Assembly: GCF_026626705.1 (NCBI RefSeq)
Contig: NZ_JAPNKC010000001.1
Location: forward strand, 372,001-436,000
DNA length: 64,000 nt
Source of the DNA: Pyxidicoccus sp. MSG2
Lineage (GTDB): Bacteria > Myxococcota > Myxococcia > Myxococcales > Myxococcaceae
Direction of reading: 5' to 3'
The position numbers and the translations under genes were made by a program. A model generated the notes under the pieces. It saw only the letters and a list, made by a program, of their open reading frames with translations, ran no database searches and was not told the origin of the DNA. Shown here one piece after another: positions 17,120-25,024 of this stretch (positions are counted from its first letter, which is position 1; every line of letters begins with the position of its first letter).

Positions 17120-18027
17120 GCCTCTTGCTCGAGCACGTAGCCAATCTTGCCCTGCATGAACTCCACCGCGCGTGCCAGCTCCGGCTCGGTCGACAGACGC
17201 GCGGCGATGCGCTTGTGGAGCGCCTCGATGCGCTTGAGGCAGTCCCCGACCGGCCCCGTCGCGCAGTCCGCGAGGATGGCGAGCCCCTCGGCCAGCAGGC
17301 CCCGGTCCACCTCGCCCGCGGTGGCCATCGCCTTGCGCGACTCGACGATGAGCCACTTGCGCGACGCGCTGGAGATTCCGAGCGCCGCGAGGATGGAGAC
17401 GAGCGCCTCCTCCACGGAGATGCGCGCCACGTGCCGGCTGGACTCCTCGCTGAAGGCGTGGTGGCTGATGGCGTCCTCCAGGTACTCGTGGACCTCCATG
17501 AAGTGACGCACGGCGAGGTAGGTGGGCAGCAGCTCCACGAGGAACTCGTCCCGCCAGCTCGCCACGAGGCCCGGGTTGAGCAGGGGCAGGCCGGTGCGCA
17601 GGCGCTGGAGGAAGCGCAGCTCCGGGCCGTCGATGATGGGGATGAACTTGAGCTCGGACGGCTTGTAGAGCGCCGGCGCGATGGCGGTCATCCACGTCAT
17701 GATTTCGGCGACGCGGTGGCGCTCGGCCAGCTCGATGTTGACCTCGATGCCATCGCAGTACTGGAGCGCCTCGCTGAAGCGGCTGTTCTTGAAGCGCACG
17801 CCCTCCCTGCTCGTGACGAGCGACGTGCGGTGCGGCATGAGCACCATCAGGTCGACGTCCGAGCTGGGAGTACCGTTGCCGGCCGCGAGCGAGCCCGTGA
17901 GCAGGACGCCGCACGCGGCGGGGTCGCTGACGAGCTCCGAGAGAATGCCCTCGAGGTCCACGCCGTGGGCGCGGAGCGTCTCCGCGGTGAGCGGCTGGCC
18001 GCTGGCGAGCTGATGTGTGCGCTTCAT
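17116..18027 (-). CDS. pol-beta-fold nucleotidyltransferase domain protein
   Basis: 303 residues. GVLLTGSLAAGNGTPSSDVD, followed by LMVL, is the GS-x-DxD signature of minimal nucleotidyltransferases, including both metal Asp residues. IEVNIELAE may supply the third carboxylate. The rest is mostly helical. Such proteins transfer a nucleotide to a small molecule or protein (kanamycin nucleotidyltransferase, HEPN/MNT types). No HEPN partner is adjacent, and the operon position points to a small-molecule substrate or self-resistance. It is coupled at both ends by ATGA overlaps. Confidence 0.7.
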   Translation of the reverse strand: MKRTHQLASGQPLTAETLRAHGVDLEGILSELVSDPAACGVLLTGSLAAGNGTPSSDVDLMVLMPHRTSLVTSREGVRFKNSRFSEALQYCDGIEVNIELAERHRVAEIMTWMTAIAPALYKPSELKFIPIIDGPELRFLQRLRTGLPLLNPGLVASWRDEFLVELLPTYLAVRHFMEVHEYLEDAISHHAFSEESSRHVARISVEEALVSILAALGISSASRKWLIVESRKAMATAGEVDRGLLAEGLAILADCATGPVGDCLKRIEALHKRIAARLSTEPELARAVEFMQGKIGYVLEQEA

Positions 18028-19274
18028 GATGCCACCTTCCCCCGTCCCTCCTGGGACAGCTGCAGGTCCGAGAAAACGTCCGCGCACGCGTCGGCGACGG
18101 TGCGCACCATCTGCTCCTCATGGGTCCGCATCACGCTCAGGCGGAGCAGCCCCCTGCCGGCCGGCACGGCCGGGGAGACGACCGGGTTGGCGTAGATGCC
18201 CCGGTTCCAGAGCAGGCGCCACGCCTGGAGCGTGTCGAAGTCCGCGCCCACCTCCACGCTGACGATGGGGCCATCGGAGGGGATGGGACGAATCCCGCGC
18301 GCCTGGAGCGCCTCGCGCAGCGTCCGCACCCGCTCCTTCAGCTCGCGCACCAGGCCCGGCTCCGCCTGGAGGATGCGCAGGGCCGCGAGGGCCGAGGCCA
18401 CCGAGCCCGGAGAGTTGGAGGCGGTGAAGAGGAAGGGCCGCGTGCCGAAGCGCAGGGCCTCAATCTGGTCCGCGTCGCCGATGATGGCGCCGCCGCAGGA
18501 GCCCAGGCTCTTGGAGAAGGTGATGGTGATGAAGTCCGCGCTCTCGACGACGCCCTCGTCCTCCACGGTGCCGAGCCCTCGCGTGCCCACCGTCCCGAGC
18601 CCGTGGGCCTCGTCCACGATGAGCGCCAGCCGCGTGGCCCGGCACACCTCGAGGAACCTGCGCAGCGGGGCCCTGTCTCCGCGCATGGAGTAGACGCCTT
18701 CGACGACGCAGATGCCGGGGTGGGTGTCCTCCGCCGCCTGGGCCAGGAGGTCCTCGGCGTCGTTGTGGCCGAAGCGCTTCATGTGGGCTCGCGCCAGTGC
18801 CACGCCGTCCAGGACGGAGGCGTGCATCTCCTCGTCCACCCAGGCGCGGTCATGGCGGCCGAGCAACGCGCTCATCAGGCCCAGGTTGGCGCCGTAGCCG
18901 GTGGAGAACACCAGGGCGCCGGTGCGGCCGTAGAAGCGCCGCAGCGCCTCCTCCAGCTCTTCATGGAGCGCGAGGTTGCCGTTGAGCAGCCGCGAGCCCG
19001 TCACGCCCGCGCCCCAGCGGGCGGTGGCCTCCTGGGCGGCGGAAATGACGCGGGCGTCATTGGCGAGCCCCAGGTAGTTGTTGGAGCCGAAGTTGAGAAT
19101 CTCCCGGCCCTCCATGCGGGTGATGGGACCGGTGGCGGACTCCACCCTGGTGAAGTACGGCAGCCGGCCAATGCGCCTGCCGAGGCGGGCCTGGGCCACG
19201 CGCGGGTCGCCGAGCAGCCGGCTGATGATGGGAGCCGGAGGGCGGTCCGGCGTGGCCTGGTCAGGTGGTGTCAT
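18024..19274 (-). CDS. alpha-oxoamine synthase (AONS/serine palmitoyltransferase family)
   Basis: 416 residues. A complete PLP type I synthase: NFGSNNYLGLANDARV, GVTGSRLLNGNLALHEELE, LIVDEAHGLGTVGTRGLG (cofactor Asp/His) and ITITFSKSLGSCGGAII with the Schiff-base Lys. The family condenses an amino acid with an acyl-CoA or acyl-ACP, losing CO2 and giving an alpha-aminoketone. No bioABD genes are near, so a biotin role is unlikely; a lipid or natural-product aminoketone is favoured. It lies inside the ABC-exporter operon, overlapping the permease end by 14 bases. Confidence 0.88.
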   Translation of the reverse strand: MTPPDQATPDRPPAPIISRLLGDPRVAQARLGRRIGRLPYFTRVESATGPITRMEGREILNFGSNNYLGLANDARVISAAQEATARWGAGVTGSRLLNGNLALHEELEEALRRFYGRTGALVFSTGYGANLGLMSALLGRHDRAWVDEEMHASVLDGVALARAHMKRFGHNDAEDLLAQAAEDTHPGICVVEGVYSMRGDRAPLRRFLEVCRATRLALIVDEAHGLGTVGTRGLGTVEDEGVVESADFITITFSKSLGSCGGAIIGDADQIEALRFGTRPFLFTASNSPGSVASALAALRILQAEPGLVRELKERVRTLREALQARGIRPIPSDGPIVSVEVGADFDTLQAWRLLWNRGIYANPVVSPAVPAGRGLLRLSVMRTHEEQMVRTVADACADVFSDLQLSQEGRGKVAS

Positions 19275-20070
19275 GTTTCTGGTCCCGGAAGTCGAACGCC
19301 AGGCTCGCGGCGGCCGCGCACACGGCGGTGAAGGTGAGGATGACGGCGGTGCTCTGGAGCACGACGCTCCAGCGGCCCTGGCCGAAGGTGGCCTCGTTGA
19401 GCGCGCGCAGGGCCCAGAAGTGCGGGGTGGCGTAGCCTAGCGTGCGCGACCACGCCGGCAGCGCGTCCGTGACGACGATGGCGCCGCCCACCGCGCTGAA
19501 CGTCACGAGCACGAGGTAGGAGAGATTGGAGAGCGTGGCGGTACTGCGCGTGACGGCGAAGAGGAGGAACCCCAGGGCCGAACCGCTCACCACCAGCGCC
19601 GCGCCCGTGAGCGCCACCTGCGGGAAGCTGCCTTGCAGTGGCAGGCCGAGGAACGCCGCCGCGAAGCCCGTGAAGAGCAGCAACTGCACGAACGACATCG
19701 CGCACGCGGGCAGCACCTTGCCCAGGGCGAACGCGAGCTTCGAGGGGCGGATCAGCGCCTGCCGGCCGTTCGTGTGGTACCAGAAGTCCCGGTAGAACGC
19801 GTGGCCCGAGTAGGTCACCACCATGTAGCTGAACATCACCGCGAAGCCGATGGTGGCCCGGCCCATGGCGCCCGGCGCCGCCTCCAGCCCCGAGACGCCA
19901 GGGCCGAGGATGGCGGACAGGGCGGCGGGCAGGATGAAGATGAAAACCATCGCCGTGCGCTCGCGCCAGAGGACGCGCCACTCGGTCAACGCGTAGCCCG
20001 CCACCACATTGACGAACCCGGCCACCGCCTGGGTGGCGGAACTCCTATTGGACGCCCCGTTCGGACTCAT
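19261..20070 (-). CDS. ABC-2 type transporter permease
   Basis: 269 residues from MSPNGASNRS. Six hydrophobic segments are visible (TAMVFIFILPAALSAILG, TIGFAVMFSYMVVTYSG, SFVQLLLFTGFAAAFLG, GAALVVSGSALGFLLFAV, YLVLVTFSAVGGAIVV, STAVILTFTAVCAAAASLA), in the ABC-2 arrangement with a cytoplasmic N-terminus. The ATG overlaps the stop of the ATPase gene (ATGA), so the two are one transporter. ABC-2 systems of this size usually export drugs, lipids or saccharides, which fits the biosynthetic genes downstream. Confidence 0.85.
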   Translation of the reverse strand: MSPNGASNRSSATQAVAGFVNVVAGYALTEWRVLWRERTAMVFIFILPAALSAILGPGVSGLEAAPGAMGRATIGFAVMFSYMVVTYSGHAFYRDFWYHTNGRQALIRPSKLAFALGKVLPACAMSFVQLLLFTGFAAAFLGLPLQGSFPQVALTGAALVVSGSALGFLLFAVTRSTATLSNLSYLVLVTFSAVGGAIVVTDALPAWSRTLGYATPHFWALRALNEATFGQGRWSVVLQSTAVILTFTAVCAAAASLAFDFRDQKHDTT

Positions 20071-20975
20071 CGCTGCTCGGTCCCTTCGGCGAAGGAGCTG
20101 AGCGAAGGGTCCCTCAGGAGGATGTCGCGAAGCCGGTTGCCGGACAGGCGCAGCTCGGACAGGCGGACATCGGAAGGAAGCTCGCCGAGCTTCGTCCGGA
20201 CCTCGTCCAGGCGGCCCGTGGCAAGCATGAGCTCCCACGAGGTGCTCTCGGGCCGGGACGCGGAGCGCTCTGCCTGGAGCAACAGCGTGCGGGCCTGGCT
20301 CGACAGCACGGCGCCCAGCTCGCCCAGGTCCCGCGTCGTCCCCTCCCGCAGCAGCACCAGCTCCGTGGACAGTTCCTCGATGTCTTCGGGGTAGTGCGCG
20401 GTGATGAGCACCGCGGCGCCTTCCTCACGCCACCCGCGCACCCGCCTGACGACGAGCTGGCGGGCCTCGAAGTCGAGCGCGACGGTCGGCTCGTCGAGCA
20501 GCCGGATGGGCGGGCCGTGGACGAAGCTCGCCGCCAGGTGCACGAGACGCCGCTGCCCACCCGACAGGTGATGCACCCGCGTGCGGGCAATGGGGCCGAG
20601 CACGAACTCCTCGATGGCTCGGGCGATGGCGGCCTTCGCCTCCACGCGCCCCAGCAGGAGGGAGGCCAGGTGCCCGACATTCTCCTCCACCGTCAGCATG
20701 GGATAGAGCGCGAGGGCCTGCGTCGCGTAACCGATGGCGCGGCGCGCGGGCAGAGCCCCCACGTCGAGCCGGAGCGAGCCCCCGGCCGTGCCCCGCAGCG
20801 TGCGCGTGAGGGCGCCCAGCAGCGTCGTCTTGCCCGCGCCATTGGCGCCGAGCAACCCCACGGAAGCTCCCGCCCTCAAGCAAAGGGACGCGTTGCGGAG
20901 CACTTGCGCTCCACGGGTGTAGGCGAAGGACAAGCCCTCCGCACAGAGCAGGACTGAACCGTGCATGACGCTCAC
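20067..20975 (-). CDS. ABC transporter ATP-binding protein
   Basis: 302 residues. Walker A GANGAGKTT, signature HHLSGGQRRLVHLAA, Walker B IRLLDEPTVALDF and the switch ITAHYPEDIEEL are all intact. The C-terminal 80 residues are the extension found in drug/antibiotic exporter ATPases (DrrA/CcmA type). It is the first gene of a six-gene minus-strand operon. A GTG at 20975 or the ATG three codons later could be the start; neither has a strong Shine-Dalgarno. Confidence 0.9.
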   Translation of the reverse strand: MSVMHGSVLLCAEGLSFAYTRGAQVLRNASLCLRAGASVGLLGANGAGKTTLLGALTRTLRGTAGGSLRLDVGALPARRAIGYATQALALYPMLTVEENVGHLASLLLGRVEAKAAIARAIEEFVLGPIARTRVHHLSGGQRRLVHLAASFVHGPPIRLLDEPTVALDFEARQLVVRRVRGWREEGAAVLITAHYPEDIEELSTELVLLREGTTRDLGELGAVLSSQARTLLLQAERSASRPESTSWELMLATGRLDEVRTKLGELPSDVRLSELRLSGNRLRDILLRDPSLSSFAEGTEQR

Positions 20976-21174
20976 GAGGTACCAGGAGCCCCTGACACAA
21001 ACAGGACTCCCAATGAAAACGATGATTTCGAGATGACCGGCATAAAGCGGGAACCCTTGAAGAGGCTCTACCGCGCCGATCTGACATCCAGCATGCGGGC
21101 AGCACCCGCCAGGCCGGACCGCGTCACGGTCGGCGGCCGGGGGTGCGCACAGGAATCGCGAAGCTCGAACTGCG

Positions 21175-22425
21175 TCAGCGCGAGGCAGGCCCCGTGCCGG
21201 GCGGCGTGGGGCCTGGCAGGGAGGAGGCGGCGGGAGCCGGCACCGGCCTGAGCGCAGCCAGCGGCAGCACGTCCTGCACGAGGTGGAGGAGCACGCGCCC
21301 GGGCTCCTCCACCATCATCATGTGGGCGGAGTTCTCGAACCAGACGAGGTGCTTGCCCGGCGCGCGCACCCGCGTCAGCCAGTCGGCCGTGACCTGTGAG
21401 GGGGTGGTCGTGTCATGCCGCCCCGCGAAGATGACGAGCGGGCAGTCGAAGCGGGTGACCTGCGTGTAGTCGAACCGCGCCAGCTCCGGCAGCAACTGCG
21501 GCAGCGAGAGCTGCGAGCCCAGTTCGATGGCCGCCACGTCCGCCGCGGAGTAGTCGGGTGAGAGGTCCGCCAGGTTCAGGTAGTGGCCGATGTCGTCGCG
21601 GCCATGCACCAGGCCGCCGAACGTATTGGACCACTTGCGCTCGATGCCGATCTTCTCGAGGGGCAGCGACCCGTCCTTCTCCGGGTAGGGAGCAATCGCC
21701 CGCAGCTCCTGGAGGGCGACCAGGTCGTGGGCGGCCTCGGCCGCGGCGAGCGTGAGGGCGTAGCTGACGCGCTCGTTCTCCTGGCCGCTGATGACCTGCC
21801 CCATCCCCACATAGGCGAACAATAGCTCGGGATGACGGTGGGCGAGCCCCAGACCGACGAGGCTCCCCCAGGAGTGCCCGAGAACGAAGACCTTCTCCTT
21901 GCCGTAGCGGCGCCGAAGGTACTGGACGACCTCCACGGCGTCCTCGGTGATGCGGTCGAGGGAGAGCGTGGGACCAATGCGGGCGGGGTCGTTGGCGTTG
22001 TACGTCTTGCCGCTGCCGCGCTGGTCCCACTGCACCACGGTGAAGAAGTCCTCCCAGCCGCCCTGGAAGGCCCAGCTCGTCGGAAGCTCCGGGGAGGCAG
22101 GCCCGCCGTGAATCATCAGCAGGATGGGATTGCGCCGGTCACGCCCCCGGACCGAAATCCACTGCTTCGTCTCCCCCACCGGAATCTCGAGCAGTTCCTC
22201 CACCCCATCGCGCGACGCAATCTTCCGCGCGTCCGCGATGATTGCCCGTGCATCTATCGCCCGTGGGCCAGCGCGGGCCTCGACAGGTGGAGGCGCCTCG
22301 TCGGGCGTGCGGGCCCGCGCTGGCGGCGGGGAGGCGGCGCAAGCGACACCGAGGGCGAGGCCGCAGACCGCGAGACACTGTGTGAGCACGGCGAGTCGGC
22401 GGCGCAAGCTCGAAGCGAGCGGCAT
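21175..22425 (-). CDS. alpha/beta-hydrolase lipoprotein, proline-iminopeptidase-like
   Basis: 416 residues from MPLASSLRRR with GGAGGG eight bases upstream. The N-terminus is a lipoprotein signal ending GLALGVACAAS (lipobox Cys). The mature part has the iminopeptidase fold: ILLMIHGGPASPELP, VVQWDQRGSGKT, and VFVLGHSWGSLVGLGLAHR with the nucleophile Ser. CPLVIFAGRHDTTTP (Asp) and ENSAHMMMVEEP (His) complete the triad. It should sit in the envelope and cleave N-terminal residues or esters. A putative ester or amide substrate cannot be named. It is probably co-transcribed with the upstream IRED-like gene (32 bases). Confidence 0.83.
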   Translation of the reverse strand: MPLASSLRRRLAVLTQCLAVCGLALGVACAASPPPARARTPDEAPPPVEARAGPRAIDARAIIADARKIASRDGVEELLEIPVGETKQWISVRGRDRRNPILLMIHGGPASPELPTSWAFQGGWEDFFTVVQWDQRGSGKTYNANDPARIGPTLSLDRITEDAVEVVQYLRRRYGKEKVFVLGHSWGSLVGLGLAHRHPELLFAYVGMGQVISGQENERVSYALTLAAAEAAHDLVALQELRAIAPYPEKDGSLPLEKIGIERKWSNTFGGLVHGRDDIGHYLNLADLSPDYSAADVAAIELGSQLSLPQLLPELARFDYTQVTRFDCPLVIFAGRHDTTTPSQVTADWLTRVRAPGKHLVWFENSAHMMMVEEPGRVLLHLVQDVLPLAALRPVPAPAASSLPGPTPPGTGPASR

Positions 22426-22457
22426 TTCAGGGGCCCTCCATGAGACGGTCGTAAGCG

Positions 22458-23339
22458 TCAGTCCTGGGTCAGGGTCCGGAACACGGCCGGCAACTCCTGA
22501 TTCCCCAGGTCCACGCTGACGGCTCGCTTGTAGTTTTCGAGCAACTCCTTCGGGAAGCGTGCGCTGATGCGGGCGTCCTGGCTCAGCCGGACGATGTGCT
22601 CGATTGCGGCGACGTGGGTGTTGAGACTGCACTGGTCGCCCGAGAAGTCATTCTTCTCGATCATCCCCTGCGCGGCGTCGGCGGTGACGGAAATCAGGCC
22701 GAGGAAGGAGTTCTTCTGCGCGAAGAAGGCCTTCGGGTCGAGGCCTTCCGCCTTGCACATGGCCGCGGCATGGAGGAACGCCAGGGAGCCGCCGTAATAG
22801 GCCTCGAGAATCGCGCAGTCGAGCGTCGCGGCAGCGCCAATCTTCTCGTCGACGTACACGGAGTTCTTCGCAACCGCCTGGAGGGTCTCGGCGTGCCGGT
22901 CGAAGACGGCGCGCGACCCGGCGTAGTAGACCGTCGCGTAATCGGTGGCGACGAAGCTCGGGTAGGCGAGAATCGCGGCATCCAGGTAGTCCACGCCGTT
23001 CGCCTGGGCCCACGCCAGCCCCTCGCGAGCGTCCGCGGGTGAGCCGCTGGTGAGTTGAACGAGAGTCGCTCCAGCCAGTGCCGCTGCGACGCCCTTCGCC
23101 GAGAGCACCTCGGCGGCGGCGGCGTAGTTGGAGAGGGAGACGACGACGAGCTCTCGTCCCGAGACGGCCTCGACGAGGCTCTCGAAGGCGCGGGTGCCAC
23201 CACCAACAGCCGTGGCCTTGCTGGGAGTCCTGTTCCAGACCGCGACTTCGTGGCCCGCCGAGGCGAAGGCTCGTGCCAGTGCGCTTCCCATGAGACCACA
23301 ACCCACCACCGCCATCTTCGCTGAACGACTCGGCTGCAT
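22458..23339 (-). CDS. NAD(P)-binding reductase, imine-reductase-like
   Basis: 293 residues from MQPSRSAKMA with AAAAGGAG seven bases upstream. MAVVGCGLMGSALARAFASA followed by GHEVAVWNRTPSKA is the Rossmann NADP motif of the 6-phosphogluconate/beta-hydroxyacid dehydrogenase superfamily. The C-terminal helical half (AILAYPSFVATDYATVYYAG, AILEAYYGGSLAFLHA) follows imine reductases rather than hydroxyisobutyrate dehydrogenases, which carry a catalytic Lys in that area. It probably reduces a C=N bond. The substrate is unknown. Confidence 0.78.
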   Translation of the reverse strand: MQPSRSAKMAVVGCGLMGSALARAFASAGHEVAVWNRTPSKATAVGGGTRAFESLVEAVSGRELVVVSLSNYAAAAEVLSAKGVAAALAGATLVQLTSGSPADAREGLAWAQANGVDYLDAAILAYPSFVATDYATVYYAGSRAVFDRHAETLQAVAKNSVYVDEKIGAAATLDCAILEAYYGGSLAFLHAAAMCKAEGLDPKAFFAQKNSFLGLISVTADAAQGMIEKNDFSGDQCSLNTHVAAIEHIVRLSQDARISARFPKELLENYKRAVSVDLGNQELPAVFRTLTQD

Positions 23340-23524
23340 GTGCAAGCTCCTTTTGTTTCGGTCCTGGAGCTCCACGAGCTCCGGGCCAGCTCGTCGCCAC
23401 CCTTTCCATTCCGTCGTCAACCGGGCGATGTCAATATGCCCTACGCGTCCCAAGCGTTTCTGCGATTGACGCGTCCAGGAGGCCCGAAAACAGCCTCCTG
23501 GGCCTGTGGCTCATGGAGGAAGTG

Positions 23525-24949
23525 ATGCGACGGTTGGGAGTGATGCTGGGGCTCCTGGGGTGCGTGGGATGTGCCTCCGCCACGCGAGGTATCGACACCC
23601 AGTACAACCCGGAGACGGGTCGGTACGAGACGCCCACGCACGAGGTCGTCTATCAGGTGCCCGTCGAGGACGCGCTGATGACGGCCCGGTACATCCTGGA
23701 GAAGAACCGCTATGCCGTGATGGAGAAGGAGGGGGGACTGGAGATGTTCTCGTCCTTCATTCCGGACGTCATCCCCCCCGAGCGATACTACATCCAGGGA
23801 GAGCGGCTCGGGCCCCGGCAGGCACTCGTTCGAGTCTTTCGCATCAGGTACGCGCAGATGGGTGGCTCCGTCGCGGAGGAATCCGGTCGGTCCAGCGTGC
23901 AGTTGTTCTCCGTGCCGGGTGCCTTCAACAATGTCCCTGGGCTGGAGGGCTACCAGCCGGCGCGCGGCTACCGCGACATGGTCATCGAGCAGAAGCTCCT
24001 GGAGCGGCTGGAGATGGCCCCCGCGCTGGAGCTGGTGAGCGGCAATCCCCCTATTCCCATTCGCTCGGTGGTGATGGAGAGCCGGGGCGAGGAGGCGGGG
24101 GCCACCGCCTCCTCCACTGCTCCGGCGTGTGGTGCTCCCGTGGAGGGAGCCTCGTCCCTGTTCTCCGCGGGAGGCGTCCTGCTCGTGGCGGACCCCCTGG
24201 GCACGCAGGAGGTACCGTCCGCGGCGCTGCGGATGTTGTGCGAGGCCACGGCCCGGGAACTGCCGGTGACGCTGGCGCTGTCCATTCCCGTCTCCGAGCA
24301 GCCGCTCCTCGAGCGCTACCTCGCCAGCGACGGCGATTCAGCGGCCCTTCAGGAGCTCCTCTCGGGGAGCGCATTCTGGCGCCGGGCATACCAGGACGGG
24401 CGCAGCAGCCGCGCCATGCTGTGGCTCGTCGAGCAGGGCCGCCGCTTGCGCGTCTCCGGAAGGGACGTGGCCGTGGTCGCCATCGACTCCGACAAGGCCT
24501 CCGGCAATGAGCGCGAGGCGCAGATGGCCCAACACCTGCTGGACGCCCAGTCGAAGCGCCCCGGGGCCTGGACGCTGGTGCTCACGGGCAGCGTCCACGC
24601 ACGCACCACGGAGGTGAGCTGGGATGGCGACCTCGAGCCCATGGGCGCTCGCGTGGCACGCGCCCTGCCCTCTGTGCGTGCCCTGGACGTGGGCTTCCAG
24701 CGCGGCACCCAGTTCGCCTGCCGCTACAACGTCTGGGACGAAGAGGTGGAGTGCAACGTCTTCGGCATCAGCCCGACGCTCGAGGCACGACAGTCCTCCA
24801 AGCAGGCCGTTGGCCTGACGCTCTTCACCTCCCAGCAGCCCCACGGCTTCCACGGCCGGCTCTACCTGGGCTCGCTGACCGCATCGCTTCCCGCGCTCCA
24901 GGCGCCGCGTGAGGTCACCACCGTCAACCACGTGCCCGCCACGAAGTGA
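23525..24949 (+). CDS. lipoprotein of unknown function
   Basis: 474 residues from the ATG preceded by GGAGG. A short signal (MLGLLGCVGCAS) contains a lipobox Cys. The first 180 residues are a mixed domain with YQVPVEDALMTARYILEKNR. The second half (AGGVLLVADPLG, SRAMLWLVEQGRRLR, VAVVAIDSD, WTLVLTGSVHART) has alternating beta strands and a GSVHA motif that recalls TraB/ChaN-like heme or pheromone-shutdown folds, but the match is weak. The signal places it at the inner or outer membrane. A terminator follows. Confidence 0.6.
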   Translation: MRRLGVMLGLLGCVGCASATRGIDTQYNPETGRYETPTHEVVYQVPVEDALMTARYILEKNRYAVMEKEGGLEMFSSFIPDVIPPERYYIQGERLGPRQALVRVFRIRYAQMGGSVAEESGRSSVQLFSVPGAFNNVPGLEGYQPARGYRDMVIEQKLLERLEMAPALELVSGNPPIPIRSVVMESRGEEAGATASSTAPACGAPVEGASSLFSAGGVLLVADPLGTQEVPSAALRMLCEATARELPVTLALSIPVSEQPLLERYLASDGDSAALQELLSGSAFWRRAYQDGRSSRAMLWLVEQGRRLRVSGRDVAVVAIDSDKASGNEREAQMAQHLLDAQSKRPGAWTLVLTGSVHARTTEVSWDGDLEPMGARVARALPSVRALDVGFQRGTQFACRYNVWDEEVECNVFGISPTLEARQSSKQAVGLTLFTSQQPHGFHGRLYLGSLTASLPALQAPREVTTVNHVPATK

Positions 24950-24970
24950 CCCCGCCGCTGGCATGAACCA

Positions 24971-25010
24971 GCAGCCCCGGCGCCCGTGAGGGACCGGGGC
25001 TGCTTCGTTT
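24971..25010 (+). terminator. rho-independent terminator
   Basis: GCAGCCCCGG pairs perfectly with CCGGGGCTGC around a 13-base loop and is followed by TTCGTTT. It lies 21 bases after the lipoprotein stop and 15 bases before the convergent thaumatin-like gene end, so it may serve both directions. Confidence 0.75.
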
Positions 25011-25024
25011 CCACCTCCCGCCGC

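Noticed and set aside
18024-19274. BioF (biotin synthesis)
   Set aside because: No bioA, bioB, bioC or bioD near; it lies in an exporter operon, so another oxoamine is more likely.
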